64,000 nucleotides of DNA, taken from contig OX485806.1 of NCBI GenBank assembly GCA_950295325.1, forward strand, positions 51,023,169 through 51,087,168, read 5' to 3'. This stretch comes from Polytrichum commune. Lineage: Eukaryota > Streptophyta > Polytrichopsida > Polytrichales > Polytrichaceae. The notes under the pieces were generated by a model. The model was not told where the DNA came from, did no database searches, and saw nothing but the letters and a program-made list of their open reading frames with translations. Below are positions 48,003 to 59,689 of the stretch, piece by piece. The number at the start of each line of letters is the position of its first letter. Positions within the stretch are counted from its first letter, which is position 1. A program made the position numbers and the translations under genes.

Positions 48003-49030
48003 ATAGGTGTCTCAACTTGACATCAGATGGTTTGAGGTAGACTTTGCATATTGGATATATTCCTTTCAAATTGAGTTTAATGTACAATGTACAATTCACA
48101 ATGCTTGAATTGAAGTTAGATTGGAAGTAGTAGTGTTGTTGGGTCTATGATTTGAATGCCATCAACGTTCACAAATCCCTAAAGTTCATCACGTACTCTA
48201 GGCCAGTGGTAGATAATCCACTCTCACCAGTGGCACCGCCTACATCTATGATACATACTTGTGTATGGTCAATTCTTAAGTCACTAGATTTGAAGTTTAA
48301 AAAATGGGAAGAGATCTATAGTGTTTTGTTTGATTAAAATTGGGGAAAGTAACCATCTCAACTCATATTGATTTGAATTTTGAGGTTCTGCATAGGGTAG
48401 AGATCCCTTCAATTCATTTAATATACAACGTATAATTATCATTGATTCAATGTAATGCTTGAGTTGACATTAGATTGGAATCATAGTGTTGTTGAGTCTG
48501 TGAGTGGAATGCTATCAGTGTTCACAAGGCCCTGAAGTTCAATCCTTAAGTTTGTTCCAATATCTAGGATAATAGTAGATATTTCACTCTCACCAATGAT
48601 ACCATCTACACTCATGCTAGATACTATGTTTTGGTCAGTTCCCACCTAGTCCAATCTCTAGTCATTTAGGTTGATTAGTTGTTTGAGCTTGACATGATGA
48701 TTTCAGGTGGTAGACTTGCATAGTACATGATTCATTTTAATTGAGTCCAATATACACTGTGAAAATCAGAATGTTTCAATACAATTCTTGAATTGAAGTT
48801 TGAGGGATCACATAGGATATGAAGAAAGAAGAGTTGCATGATTATATCAAAGGGGGAAGAGCAGTAAGTGTACACTTGGGTGTGATATTGGATTTTCATC
48901 AGTGTTCAAAAGGCCATGAAGTTTGTCACCTGATTTATCCCAATATCTAAACTATTGGGTTATATTCCATTCTCCTTAGTTTTACCCTCTAAACTTGTGG
49001 TAGATACTTTGTTTGGTCAATGACCAACTA
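48003..49030 (+). repeat. Three diverged tandem copies of a roughly 340-bp unit inside the hAT element
   Basis: Copies at about 48003-48310, 48350-48655 and 48675-49030. Each contains, in order, a CAACTTGACAT-like start, a block near TGTACAATG/ATACAACG/ATACACTG, a GTTGAATTG or GAATTGAAGTT block, a TTCACAA-GCC-TGAAGTT block and an ending like GATACT-TGTTTGGTCA. No open frame is shared by all three. They replace the place where the N-terminal transposase would be expected. Confidence 0.65.
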
Positions 49031-49213
49031 CACCGATTGTCCCATGTAGTGTGTGTGGTACTAATTCCCGAAACATGCATTATTTTGCCAAATATGAAAA
49101 TTAATTAGGAGTGAATTTTTTACTCAATGGTATTGAATTCATGAATACACGCCCATTTACCATACATTTCAAGATAATTAGTGCATGCTCTAAGGTGTCT
49201 GTAGAGTGCATAA

Positions 49214-49869
49214 TTGGTTTTTGGTGAGGTTGAAGAGGATGCTTCTTCTTTTCAAACATGGCCACTCACTCCTGAAGCAACTAATGGGCCCAACGAACTA
49301 CAACAATGCATATTATTGGGTGCATCTTGTGTGCAAAGAATTGTTCATGCTTTGAATGATCATTTCCCAAACCTTCCAATATTCAATGTAGCCAAACTTT
49401 TCAGCCCTTGTAATTATCCAAGTGATGATAGTGACCGCATCACAAATACCAAATTGTGGTTGGAAAGGATATTGTTGAAGTTTCAATACACCGAAGAAGA
49501 AAGTGACACGTGTAAGTGAGAACTCCTAGAATTTACGGAAACACTTCGACATGAGTGTGAGAACAAAACGATATTTGAGGCTTAGTGCATATGTGGTAGC
49601 AATTTGGAATGGCACACAAATTGGCCTAAACTTATGCAACTTTGGCAAAAAAAATTATACTCATTTCATCAAGTATAGCTATTTGTGAGAGAGGATTTTC
49701 CAAACCAAATGCAATCAAAACCCACTTGCGCAATAAGTTGAACTTGAAGAACCTTGATGCTCTTATGCAGGTCTCTCTTTGTGGGCTTGAAGTGGATGCA
49801 TTAAATTGGGCTACCATCTTCACCAATCCAAGAAACATGCAAGAAGGAAGAATACCTATGTTCAATTGA
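49214..49869 (+). pseudogene. hAT transposase, C-terminal fragment, broken
   Basis: The block ILISSSIAICERGFSKPNAIKTHLRN followed by LDALMQVSLCGLEVDALNWA is the C-terminal dimerisation region of ZBED-like/KIAA1586-like hAT transposases. Upstream (49214-49519) lies a helical segment, and 49520-49640 continues the homology (LLEFTETLRHECENKTIFEA, then CICGSNLEWHTNWPKLMQLWQ). An in-frame TAG stands where a Trp is expected in this family, and a frameshift falls in the A-run before the IILISS block. The DNA-binding BED finger and most of the RNase H-like catalytic core are absent. Confidence 0.85.
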
Positions 49870-50073
49870 TAGTTTTTTTTTTGTTACAAATCAAAATTGT
49901 AATCTGATTATTCAAAATATTGATTTAAAAAAAAAATTATGTAATCCAAAATTGAGACAACATTTTAGAATAAAATATAAATGTCAATTGACACATTTTT
50001 TTTTTGAAAACTTCAGGTTACACTTTGGATTTGAAGTTGGACGTCAAATGAAATTTGTCAAACATACACACTG

Positions 50074-53000
50074 GTGGCCAGCCGCGGGGGACGGCCTTAC
50101 CCATCAACCCCTGGAGCAGAGTCCCGGGGGGGCGAAGCCAATGGGCTGAGGGCAGCTGGCAGCTGGCAATTGGGCCACGACCGGGCTATGGTGGGGTCCT
50201 AGGGGCTGGGGTGGGGCAGCCAGGCTAGGTGCTAGGGGTGTTGGGGACGGTAGGCTAGGGGTCTAGGATTAGGAGGTATTTCAGTAGGTAGGTAAGTAGG
50301 ACATCAGGTAGTTAGATTGGTATATAATGGGGTTACACACTATGATAGGGGAGAACCGGCAGTTAGTTACAGATGAACCGGTTGAAGTTCAAGACTGCAG
50401 GAAAATTACCGATCGTTTTAGAGGAATTCATAGAATATCCCCCACTTTTATAAAGGAAAACCGAAGGATGTCAACATGTAGCCAGCTGGACTTGCAAACA
50501 CTAGGATCTCAACCGATTATGCCCAAAAATCTCCCCAATCGCTGGTTACACATGCATTGGCATACGACTTTTGCATGTCCAATGTGATTTACAAAAAAAA
50601 AATCCACTGAAATATTGGATTTCTTATTTCATGAAGAAGGTTTGTTGCCCCTGTCCCCTTGGGGTCAGAACCTATGTGAAGGTTTTCTGGCATGACAAAG
50701 TCCTTATCCAATAAAGAAGGTTTAAAACGTGCTAGTAAAAAGTAAAAAGGGTGAAAGAGGAGTGGTAAATTCTAAAGTGTTAATGGTGGAACTCTTAATT
50801 ATATAAACATTTGACATTGATCAATTTTAGATTCTTATGATACATAAATTCAATACCTATTTAATAAGTATGTTCTAGAAGTTTTAAACACTTCAATTCT
50901 AGAACTTCTTGTACCATAGATTCTAGAAACTATGTGCGCAAAAAATTTTAGAATCTTGTAGCGATGAAGATTTCATAGTCTTTTGAAAAGTGGCCATTAG
51001 AATGTTATGAAATGTAGATTTCAAAATCTTTGGAGAATTAGATGCTAGAGTCTTCTTTTAAAACAATTTAGAAACTTGGTATGCAATAGATACTAGAAAC
51101 TACATCAAATGTAGACTCTGGAAAATTCTCATGGCTTGGATTCTAGAAACTCTTGGAGATTCCTTAGAACTCTAATTAAGCTTATTTTTGAACATTTCTT
51201 AGAACTATAGGGTTTTTTTCCATGTCTTTCATTTTCATGCAGTTTCATACATTTAATCCACTTTCATCCAAATTTTTATTTCATCTAGTTTCTAGTTTCA
51301 TCCCTAGTTTCTAATTTCATTTAAGGTCTAGTATTTCTCATTCCCAGTCCACAATCCACAATCCGCAATTTGTAGTTTTTTTTAATCCAACATTTTTCCA
51401 TAATTTCTCATAAATTTCCCATTCTTTTTTCTCAAAAAATCACATAATTATCCCAGAAATTCCCCATTATCTCAAGAGTTCCTCAAAAGTTTTTCAAAAT
51501 GTCATCAAATGTTCATCGCAACTGATCATATTTGCACCCACCCTTGCTACTATTTTACATGTTGTTTCTTGGTGATATTGTGTGTGTACATTTATTCATT
51601 ATTTGTAATATTCACTTTTGTATTTCACACAAAAATTGACCAATTTGTGAAAATATCATATTCATATGAATGTGGTGTTTTTGTGTGGTGTTTTTGATCA
51701 TATTGTGTTATCCAATTTTGGTAATCTATATATAATGATTAGTGCATTAGAAAAAAATTGAAGGTTTTGAATAATAAAATATGGTTGATCATTTCTAAAT
51801 ATTATTTTATTCTAGAAAAATTAAGTTCTATATTTAAAAGAGTCCGGATTGCATGCTCCAAATATGACAAACCATGGCTCATCTCACCTTTATTCACCTG
51901 TTATTTGCTCAATCTCCAATTCACCAATAGACATCAACCATGTGGGCCAAGGCAACATCGTTTACAATATTCATTGTCAATTATTATTTTAACTTATAAC
52001 CTCTTTTAGTTATATTTACGTATGTATCTATATACATAAAATTTATTTCTAGTAAAACTTGTATTCTATGTAAGAAGATATAATATCATATAACTTTGAA
52101 TAGTAGACAATACCATATATTATAAAAATGTATCTAGATGTCTTGCTCTTTGAATTGGACCCATTGGCTTTACCTAAGGCAAAAATTCACCCCACAATAA
52201 TACAACACATGCATCATTTTCTTAATTGATTCAACATTGAAATTGACCATGAGTTCACTATGACCAACAAAGTCTTAGACTAATAAATTCTCCATTGGTA
52301 AACTATTAATCATATCCTACTAATATCTCCTGCTAATAAGTCTGGTACTAATAAATAATTCCAATTGGTCTAATAAAGAAATCATATACCTAGAGGAAAT
52401 AATTATATTAGGCCCTTACATAGCAAAGAATCTAGGTTTGGCCAAGCCTGTGTGAAAATTCTCACTGCAATGAAATGTGTAATCAGTAGAGACAACATTT
52501 GGGATGTTTTAAAAAGTTGCTTTTATGTGATCAGAAAGCTTAATCATACATGGGGTGTGTGTTCACTCACTGCATTTTGTTATTTCATTTCTTTGAATAA
52601 GTAGGATCCATCTAAAGAAATACCACCAAGATTATAGGTATATGTTTAAATTTTCAATCATGATAAGAAGGAAACGCTCAATCAGGCAATACTTGCACAA
52701 TCCTAAACAGACAAAATTTTATTTTCCATTTACTAAACAATATCTTTGAATTGTATGCCAAAATGGATACATATATAATTGTTCATCGTATGATCAACAT
52801 GGAGTCACTCCCACATGTACAAGGTCATAACCTTCAGGGCTTCACACTATAGGAGCGAATATTCACATGCATCATCATTCAACTGCAATAACCCTACTCA
52901 AAGACACAGCCCAAAATCTACAATGATATGTGCAAGAAGGTTGCCTTCACGAATAGTTTGCATTTTTATGCACACAAATTACCTTAGGTCATATATTATT

Positions 53001-54655
53001 GTTTTTTTTATGAAAAGTGAAGACTCTTGTGCTCACATAGTTCACAAGTCACAACTTATTTCTTGTGACACATCTCAAAGAAACCCTTGGACATGTTATA
53101 TTATAGTACGTCTTAGAAAATGATTTATCTTATGGTTCTTAAAGTGGTGATTTGTGTATATGTTTTTTTTTGTGCCTAAGAACCACATGGAATGGATTAA
53201 TTCAAATAATGGCACACGATGATAGTGTGCTCAACATGATCAATCAAAGTATCTAAAAAGTATGACAACATCAATTGTTGTGTAGTGATAAGGTTTTGTC
53301 CAATTCGGGTACTATTTCAATCATACACTTATATTGAATCCCATTTAAACGACATAAAACATGTACTTGGGAATAACTAAACTCACTTTAATGTTGCTAT
53401 TTATGTTTCAGGTGTTGGTTTTATATGGATGAAAAACATAAATGTGAAAATGAGAGGTTCGTAAAGAATGAAGAATATCGAAAAAATTTAGGTTCTCGTC
53501 TATGTATATATTTTGCATGAGTAAAGTTGGATTGAGGGGTTCAAAATGCGTGCAAAGCACATTTAGGCACTCAATGTGTTCCAAACAATGGAGGAAATTT
53601 GGAGGTTCATGAACAACAATTGGGCAATCGACGAGTTGCATGACTTGGGGTTCTGGAATGGCGCTTAATTAAACACCATATTGAACATGCTTGAGAGGTT
53701 GAATCAATATATTTTATTTGTTTGGTTAAATGATGTGTGCATTGGACCCATTCTACTTCTAAATGGAATGACAGAGGAGAAAATGTTCCTCATAGAGTTT
53801 AAGACAATGTCCACACTACCTCAATTGCATTAATAAGTTGTGAGGAGCATTTTTTGGCTTGAGAAAATGATCATTTTTTCTTGTGAGTACACTCCAAAGT
53901 TTGGCAATTGTTGTCAGCATGGAAAACTATAAATTTATTTCTTGCAAAAACTTACCACATTGCCTACGATATTTCTTCAAATGTGATGATTCATAAAGCA
54001 AAGGGTTTGGACAAAACATTCAAATGTACAATGTCGCACTTTTAATTATATTGGAGCTTGTGCCGCTCTGACACGAGTCAACAATGTTGGGCCTAATGTT
54101 TTCAACTTTGAAGGGGAGTTGAGGCAACTTTAAGGTCGTCCTTCTTAAAAAAGGGCATGAATTTTGTTTACTCTCAACATTCTATTAATGATACACATGA
54201 AACAACAATGATGAAAATGCTAAGAATTCTTGAATGCATGCAGCCTACAATGGTAGAATTGTAGGACACATTGAGAATCACCATGTTTTTTATGCACACT
54301 ACAAGCAAGCACACGTGATGGTGAGGGAGTTGGGGTGCTTTATGATTGAATGTTGGTGATCATTTGCACTATAAAGCTCCCACAAATTGCAAACAATACA
54401 ACCTTCCATATGGCAGTGAAATGCTTGTGCTCCTTACATGAGAAAGAGAAGTTCCCAAAGTAATTGTGATGTGGTCTTGCGTTCTCACAGCGATGGACAT
54501 TAAATGGAACACATCAACAAATGTCACCTAACATATTCACCTTTCCATTATGTATATTCCCCTTTCCCTATGAAAAACTTGGTTGGTATGGTAAATTGCG
54601 ACACATAGACGGTTGACAACGTTCAACTCAAAGAAGGTATTTTGCGTATAGGATA
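50074..54655. other. Intergenic, no gene recognised
   Basis: Bases 50082-50300 are a GC-rich island (GGGGC/CTAGGGG-type direct repeats) in otherwise AT-rich DNA. Bases about 50870-51200 hold a degenerate tandem repeat around TTCTAGAA with a spacing of roughly 30-40 bases. The stretch 51230-51500 is pyrimidine-rich. Short frames elsewhere have no recognisable similarity. Confidence 0.4.
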
Positions 54656-54657
54656 TA

Positions 54658-54780
54658 CTCCTTCCATCCCAAAATTATTGTCCTACTCCCCGGAGTTTAA
54701 TATCCCAAAATGTTTGTCCCACAAACATCTTGGGATATTAAACTCCGGGGAGTAGGACAATAATTTTGGGACGGGGGGAG
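54658..54780. mobile_element. Stowaway-like MITE (Tc1/mariner type), 123 bp
   Basis: Almost the entire element is one long hairpin. The ends read CTCCTTCCATCCC on the left and, on the complement, CTCCCCCCGTCCC on the right, the Stowaway-type terminal sequence. It is flanked by TA on both sides (54656-54657 and 54781-54782), the Tc1/mariner target duplication. It is non-coding and needs transposase from elsewhere. Confidence 0.93.
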
Positions 54781-54782
54781 TA

Positions 54783-56594
54783 CCACTCCAATTTACATTT
54801 CTTAAGCATTATCCAAGGTGGGAAGTTGTTCCAACAATTTTTGGTGAATGTTTGGGCATTGACGAAGCAAATTTGAGGGGAGTAGCTTACATACAATCAA
54901 TCTAGTCCTCAAGTGAGTCATTTAGTGCATTTTACAAACAATGTGCAACATAATTTTGGTGGGGGGATTAGATTCATTTGAAATAATTTTTAATAAAGGA
55001 GTTTCTATTATTGAAGGGTCACTTAAAAGTAGACAATCCCATAACATGTAAAGTACATAGGTATAAAATGTGGGACACCACTTTCTAGTAGAATTAATTA
55101 GTGGTTGAGCTTTGGGATCCTAAGCTTAATGATTAATATGATATGTTTGTAAGCATGTTGCACATTGGATGGATGAAAAATGCGTTTGACATACGTGAAA
55201 ACATGTTGGTGTGTTATGTAATCTGATCCTCAACCACAAAGCAATGAAATCAGGTTTAGAATAATATATATGAACAAGGTTTTTGTATGTATGCAATGAT
55301 GTGTATGGACATAGATTATTTTTTATTACTTGAAGAAATATACACTGCAATTAATTGCATTACCATAGGAAATATTTGTAATGGTAGGATAAAAACATAT
55401 AGGTCATTTTATAGATATAAATAATCATAGTGAACATTTAATCCATGCCTTGGAAGTAAATAACCCCTAAACAAAAAGTCCTCCACCGCATGTGATGCAC
55501 AAAAAATCTTATAGAATGCCTCTCCCATGATATGATTTTTGCGTAGATCTTTATCATGGCTTCACAAAAGTTGTGGAGCATGATGTAAATGAAAATTTAA
55601 ATATTTTTAGAATTGGTAGGCTGGTGATTATACTTTCTTTGAACAACGCCAATTACCATAACATGTTTGAAATGTTCAAAGAGTTCTTGACTAATACCAT
55701 GTTTCCCCAACATCCGTATATTTTAGCATAATGACAGCCAATCTTAATTTGTTTGAAACACAAAAAACTCTATTTCTAAGGTAGACTGCCACAAGTCAAC
55801 TGGATATCGTGAGGCAAGTCTTTGAGCAAAAACGACATGCTTTGATAAAAAAAAAACATATGGTTTGGCATATATGTTGTAGACGTTTACATCAAAAAGA
55901 TTTGGGAAATAACATTGTTCTATATGTAATTCTTGTTTTTTCTTACAATGTGTAACAAAATCTATGAAATTGCACAAATTCATCCCATTGTGTGTGCCAA
56001 GTTCCCAAATGAAAATGAGATCCCCTCCTTTTCAATATTATTTTGAAATTTATGGTCCATGGTCAATGCACCAAACACTTCCAAAGCATTTTTAGGAACA
56101 TAGTAAATTGGATTTGGAGGGTGACCTGCCATACCAAAGTTGCAATGATGGACAAAGTTTTGAGAAGAATGGTGTGTTAATCAATAATAACCACGTGGTA
56201 TTTTACACTCCATGCCTAATCCGCAAATATGATAATCCCATCGACATCAAGATTTTCTCATGAATGCAAATTATAAAATATATTCAAAACTATGTTTACA
56301 AAGGTCATGATAAAGCAACAATGAATTTGGGGGAAAGATTATAATTATATAAAACAATATATTGACGCTCGTTACATTGGGGATTTTGAGGTTGTGAAAC
56401 ACTTTTTAGCTTAACAAAGTGATGTTTTTTTAGCACTTGCACCTATTCAACATGCATTTTGTTATTAACAATGCCACTTGTAATTATTTGGCGGAGCCCA
56501 AAAATTAAAATACCAATTTTGACTAATTTTTTTTTGTTGTGTGTGCATCTAATCAACATGATCATACCCTCACCTACTATCAATTCTTGCAAAA
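54783..56594. other. Intergenic, no gene recognised
   Basis: AT-rich DNA between the Stowaway-like element and the chromodomain retroelement. Only short frames are present; none resembles a known family. Confidence 0.4.
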
Positions 56595-56599
56595 TTATG

Positions 56600-56949
56600 T
56601 GTAACATATCTCACAATAATGAGATTCAAGAGGCATGTTCCACCCAACCTTAGAGCTTATATACTAGATACTACTATGAGTTGAGGCTCCCTTCAACTAG
56701 TAGTTTCAAATATCTTAACTAGCTCTCCCTCCATGCCTTTAGGATAACTCTAAGTACAGTTAACTTATGGTTGTTACTTACGAGGTGATAACCTAGGGTA
56801 AGACCATAGTCTCAACTAGTAGTGACTCCCTTTACTTTTAGAACTGCTAGAGCACCTAGGGTGGCACCTCTAGTCTTCTAGTAAAGGAGTTTAGTTGAAC
56901 TAGAGATTGTAAATAGTAAATAGTAAATAAATAAATAATACACGTTACA
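56600..56949 (-). repeat. 3' LTR of the chromodomain element (350 bp)
   Basis: In minus-strand sense this is the downstream LTR. It shares order and most bases with 59690-60040. Its TAAATAGTAAATAGTAAATAAATAAATAA end differs in repeat number from the other copy. Confidence 0.93.
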
Positions 56950-56960
56950 CACCTCCCCAC
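56950..56960 (-). other. Polypurine tract of the chromodomain element
   Basis: The minus strand reads GTGGGGAGGTG immediately before the 3' LTR, the position and composition expected for the plus-strand DNA primer. Confidence 0.7.
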
Positions 56961-57158
56961 TTAGGAATAAACGTTCGCGTTCATGTATTATCCCAAATCG
57001 TAGTGCATCAAGACATAGAATCCAGACCACCACTAATTAAAGCGAGCCCTAGGATCTATATATGTACCCATGCTCTATGCCAATTGGCAAGGTGAAACAA
57101 CTTAATAATAACACCCCGTTTACATGATCTTGTGCAAGCCTGAAAGAACAGAAAGCGT

Positions 57159-57539
57159 CTACCCTGAAGATTTATTCCTCCTCAAACGTTTATGTGCAGC
57201 TGGGGCTTCGCAGTCATGCTTGACACCTTTACGTGTTAGCATGTCCTCCAACTTGGCTACCGCATCCCAATACTCCTTGAGGACTTCTACACTCAAGTTG
57301 CATTCCGACTCCCATGAATTATGTTCAAGTGCATATTTGAGCCATTTGATAAGATAGAATTTCTTGGGGCGAGAATGAGACCCTCTATCCTCATGTGAAA
57401 GCACACGTTCTACTTCATAAGATGCATCTTCCGCAAAGATTGGCGGAGGGGGAGGTTGTACCTTGCCATCGGCCACATAAGGCCTAAGAAGTGATACATG
57501 AAAAACATCGTGGATCTTAAATGTATTTGGCAGTTTCAC
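57159..57539 (-). pseudogene. Integrase C-terminus with chromodomain
   Basis: The 126-codon frame starts LPNTFKIHDVFHVSLLRPY, the usual end of the GPY/F module. The module itself (RRIGPFRIVKRIG) lies just upstream in the same frame at about 57540-57600, behind a stop. After a proline run there is a chromodomain: YEVERVLSHEDRG, then KKFYLIKWLKY and NSWESECNL, with the aromatic positions Y, W and W kept. Chromodomains of this type bind modified histone H3 and steer chromovirus insertion to heterochromatin. The frame is separated from the integrase core by a frameshift and a stop. Confidence 0.88.
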
Positions 57540-57693
57540 GCGGTATGCTATAAACCCTATCCTCTTGACTATCCGAAATGGACCAATCCGCCTTGGTAAA
57601 AGTTTTCGAGCTCATGGGACCTTCAGCTTAATGTTGGCAGTACTTACAAGCACTTGCTGGTCCACCTCACACGATACCTCTCGTCTGTGCTTG

Positions 57694-58752
57694 TCAACAT
57701 AGAACTTTTGTCATTGTTGCGCAACAATCAAATGTTTTTTGGTCATACCAATTACATCTGTCATATGTTCGACAGAATTCTGCACAACAAGGACTTGACA
57801 CATGTTGTTCCCACTTATTGGTGTCCGGGGATGCTGACCATAATTCTAAACAAACGAAGTATATATTCAGTACTAACTCTTTCCAGGAGTTATTATATGC
57901 AAATTCAACCACTGCAACGAATTCATCCCAATCATCTTGCACTAGGTTGACATAATGCCGCAACATACCCTCTAGGATACGGGTTACCCGTTCCGTATGC
58001 CTGTCAGTTTGAGGATGGAACGCGGTGGACATGGCCAACTTTATCCCCAAAAGACCATGCAACGCATCCCAAAACCTACTTGTGAATCTAGTGTCCCTAT
58101 CGCTTAGGATTACCTTGGGTAGACCCTGAATCTTATAAACATAATCACGAAATAACCTTGCCGTTCTTTTAGCAATAACATGTGTGGTGGTTGGCATAAA
58201 ATGGGCCATCTTGGACAACTTATCCATACACACAAAGATGACATCATAACCATTAGCAGATGGAGTCAAACCATAAATAAAATCTATGCTTACCACTTCC
58301 CAATTACGATTAGGAATCTGCAATGGTTGTAACATGCATGCTGGCTTAAAAGTAGGGGCCTTACTCCTTTGGCAAATATCATAAGATTTTATATAGCTTC
58401 TGATGAACCCTTGCATCTCAGGCCACCAAAAGTTTACTCGCACCCTCTTATATGTCTTAGTTACTCCTACATGACCGCTATACATTGCGTCATGATATTC
58501 ACGGAGCAAAAATGACCTGATATTCGATCCTTGGAAGGACACATCTGAAACCACAACCGCCTTATCATACCACCAGATGTGGTTCTCATAAACAAAATAT
58601 TTCACATTGTGCGGGTTTGAGAACCAAGGATCAAGAGCATACCCGACAATAATAGTTTGATATAACTTCTGATCACTGACGAACTTCGAGTACCCATTCA
58701 TATTGTTGTCTCGTTGTCTGGGATCACTTTGCATAGCCTCTGCAACCACCAT
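57694..58752 (-). pseudogene. Integrase of the chromodomain element, partly broken
   Basis: The 352-codon frame begins just before the integrase. The HHCC zinc finger is damaged: H87, H94 and C127 remain, but residue 124, normally the first Cys (SCDVCQ in relatives), is Tyr. The catalytic triad is present as D157, D218 and E254, with 35 residues between the last two, in the contexts SIDFI, LSDRDTRF and FHPQTDRHTERV. Homology stops after EFAYNNS near residue 289, where a frameshift turns the remainder into unrelated sequence. Integrases join retroelement DNA to the host chromosome; this copy is unlikely to work. Confidence 0.88.
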
Positions 58753-59129
58753 TTAGAAAATCGAGTTATCTTTGAATTTCTACGGTTTAGCAAACGCAGT
58801 GGTGGACCGGACCTTGTCCGTGTTTTGGTATGCTTGTAAGACAGTCAACTTATATTCATGCGTATCCAAATGCCCGTCATGTTTAGCATACATAGATATT
58901 AATTGGTCACACTGCGTCTCTATCCGTTGAAACTGATCATGGTCATCAATGAGTTTCCCTCACAATATTCCTGGATCTTTCTGGCTACCAGATGACCCAT
59001 AGTTTCATGTGTATCTACGGATGTGGGAGATGTGACCACGGGAGGAACTATAGGAGGGCTACCCTCAGTTGATGGATTAGATGTGTCCATGTCAGTGGCC
59101 ATTGGACCAAACAAACATCCAAAACCCAA
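58753..59129 (-). pseudogene. Gag N-terminal remnant of the chromodomain element
   Basis: The first frame has a Ser/Thr/Pro-rich start (MATDMDTSNPSTEG). After a shift to another frame it continues with a helical stretch (QRIETQCDQLISMYAKHDGH, then LDTHEYKLTVLQAYQN). Stops follow before the integrase frame at 58752. The capsid core and zinc knuckle are gone. The junction with the integrase region marks a deletion of the rest of gag and of protease, reverse transcriptase and RNase H. Confidence 0.6.
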
Positions 59130-59676
59130 ATAAAACGTTCAAATTTTGAAAAAAATCGAAAATAAAATACCAGAAAATTTTCTCAAAATTATATAAATTG
59201 CTTCAATTACAAATGAAAATAAAATTTTAGTTAATGACCGGCTGACTTAGTACTCAAGTCGCGCTGCAAAAGTTTTTCACCCGGGTGACCGGCCGAACCG
59301 GTGACCAGCATGCCGGTCTGTTGACGTCACGCTGACGTCAGTCGTTTCTGCGTGTTCGACTGAAGTGTCCGATCTCTCGTTTCCTCGTAATGCGGACCAC
59401 ATGCGATCAATACATTGGCATTCGTGTGTGCAAATCACACAGTCGATAATCTGAATGGAAATCAACGGAATGTTTTTGCGAGCTCACGGCCGTCGCCCGT
59501 CACACTGCTCGTATGCACATATGCGTACGCGACGGTTCGTATGCCTATGCGGCTCAGAATACAAAAAATAAAATCACACCATTCCCCAAATTCTGCTCCC
59601 CATTTCCCCAAATCTCAACACAACAAAATGCACAAGCGGAATAATAGCAACACCCAAAAATGAACAAGGTTCAAGA

Positions 59677-59688
59677 GCTTTGATACCA
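59677..59688 (-). other. Primer-binding site, initiator-Met tRNA type
   Basis: Directly inside the 5' LTR the minus strand reads TGGTATCAAAGC, one base different from TGGTATCAGAGC, which is complementary to the 3' end of plant initiator Met tRNA. This is the usual primer of chromoviruses. Confidence 0.88.
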
Positions 59689-59689
59689 A

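Larger units (their letters stand above)
47509..50073 (+). mobile_element. Degenerate hAT DNA transposon (2565 bp)
   Basis: The ends are 20-bp terminal inverted repeats starting CAG: left 47509-47528 (CAGTGTGTGTGTTTGACAAA), right 50054-50073, matching at 19 of 20 positions. They are flanked by an 8-bp target duplication with one mismatch (GTGGGCAG at 47501-47508, GTGGCCAG at 50074-50081), the hAT hallmark. The 10-bp palindrome GTCAATTGAC occurs three times near the ends (47584-47593, 47645-47654, 49983-49992), like the subterminal transposase-binding repeats of hAT elements. Inside are a triplicated non-coding block (about 48003-49030) and the broken C-terminus of a hAT transposase (49214-49869). 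Much of the transposase is missing, so the copy is not autonomous. Confidence 0.88.
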
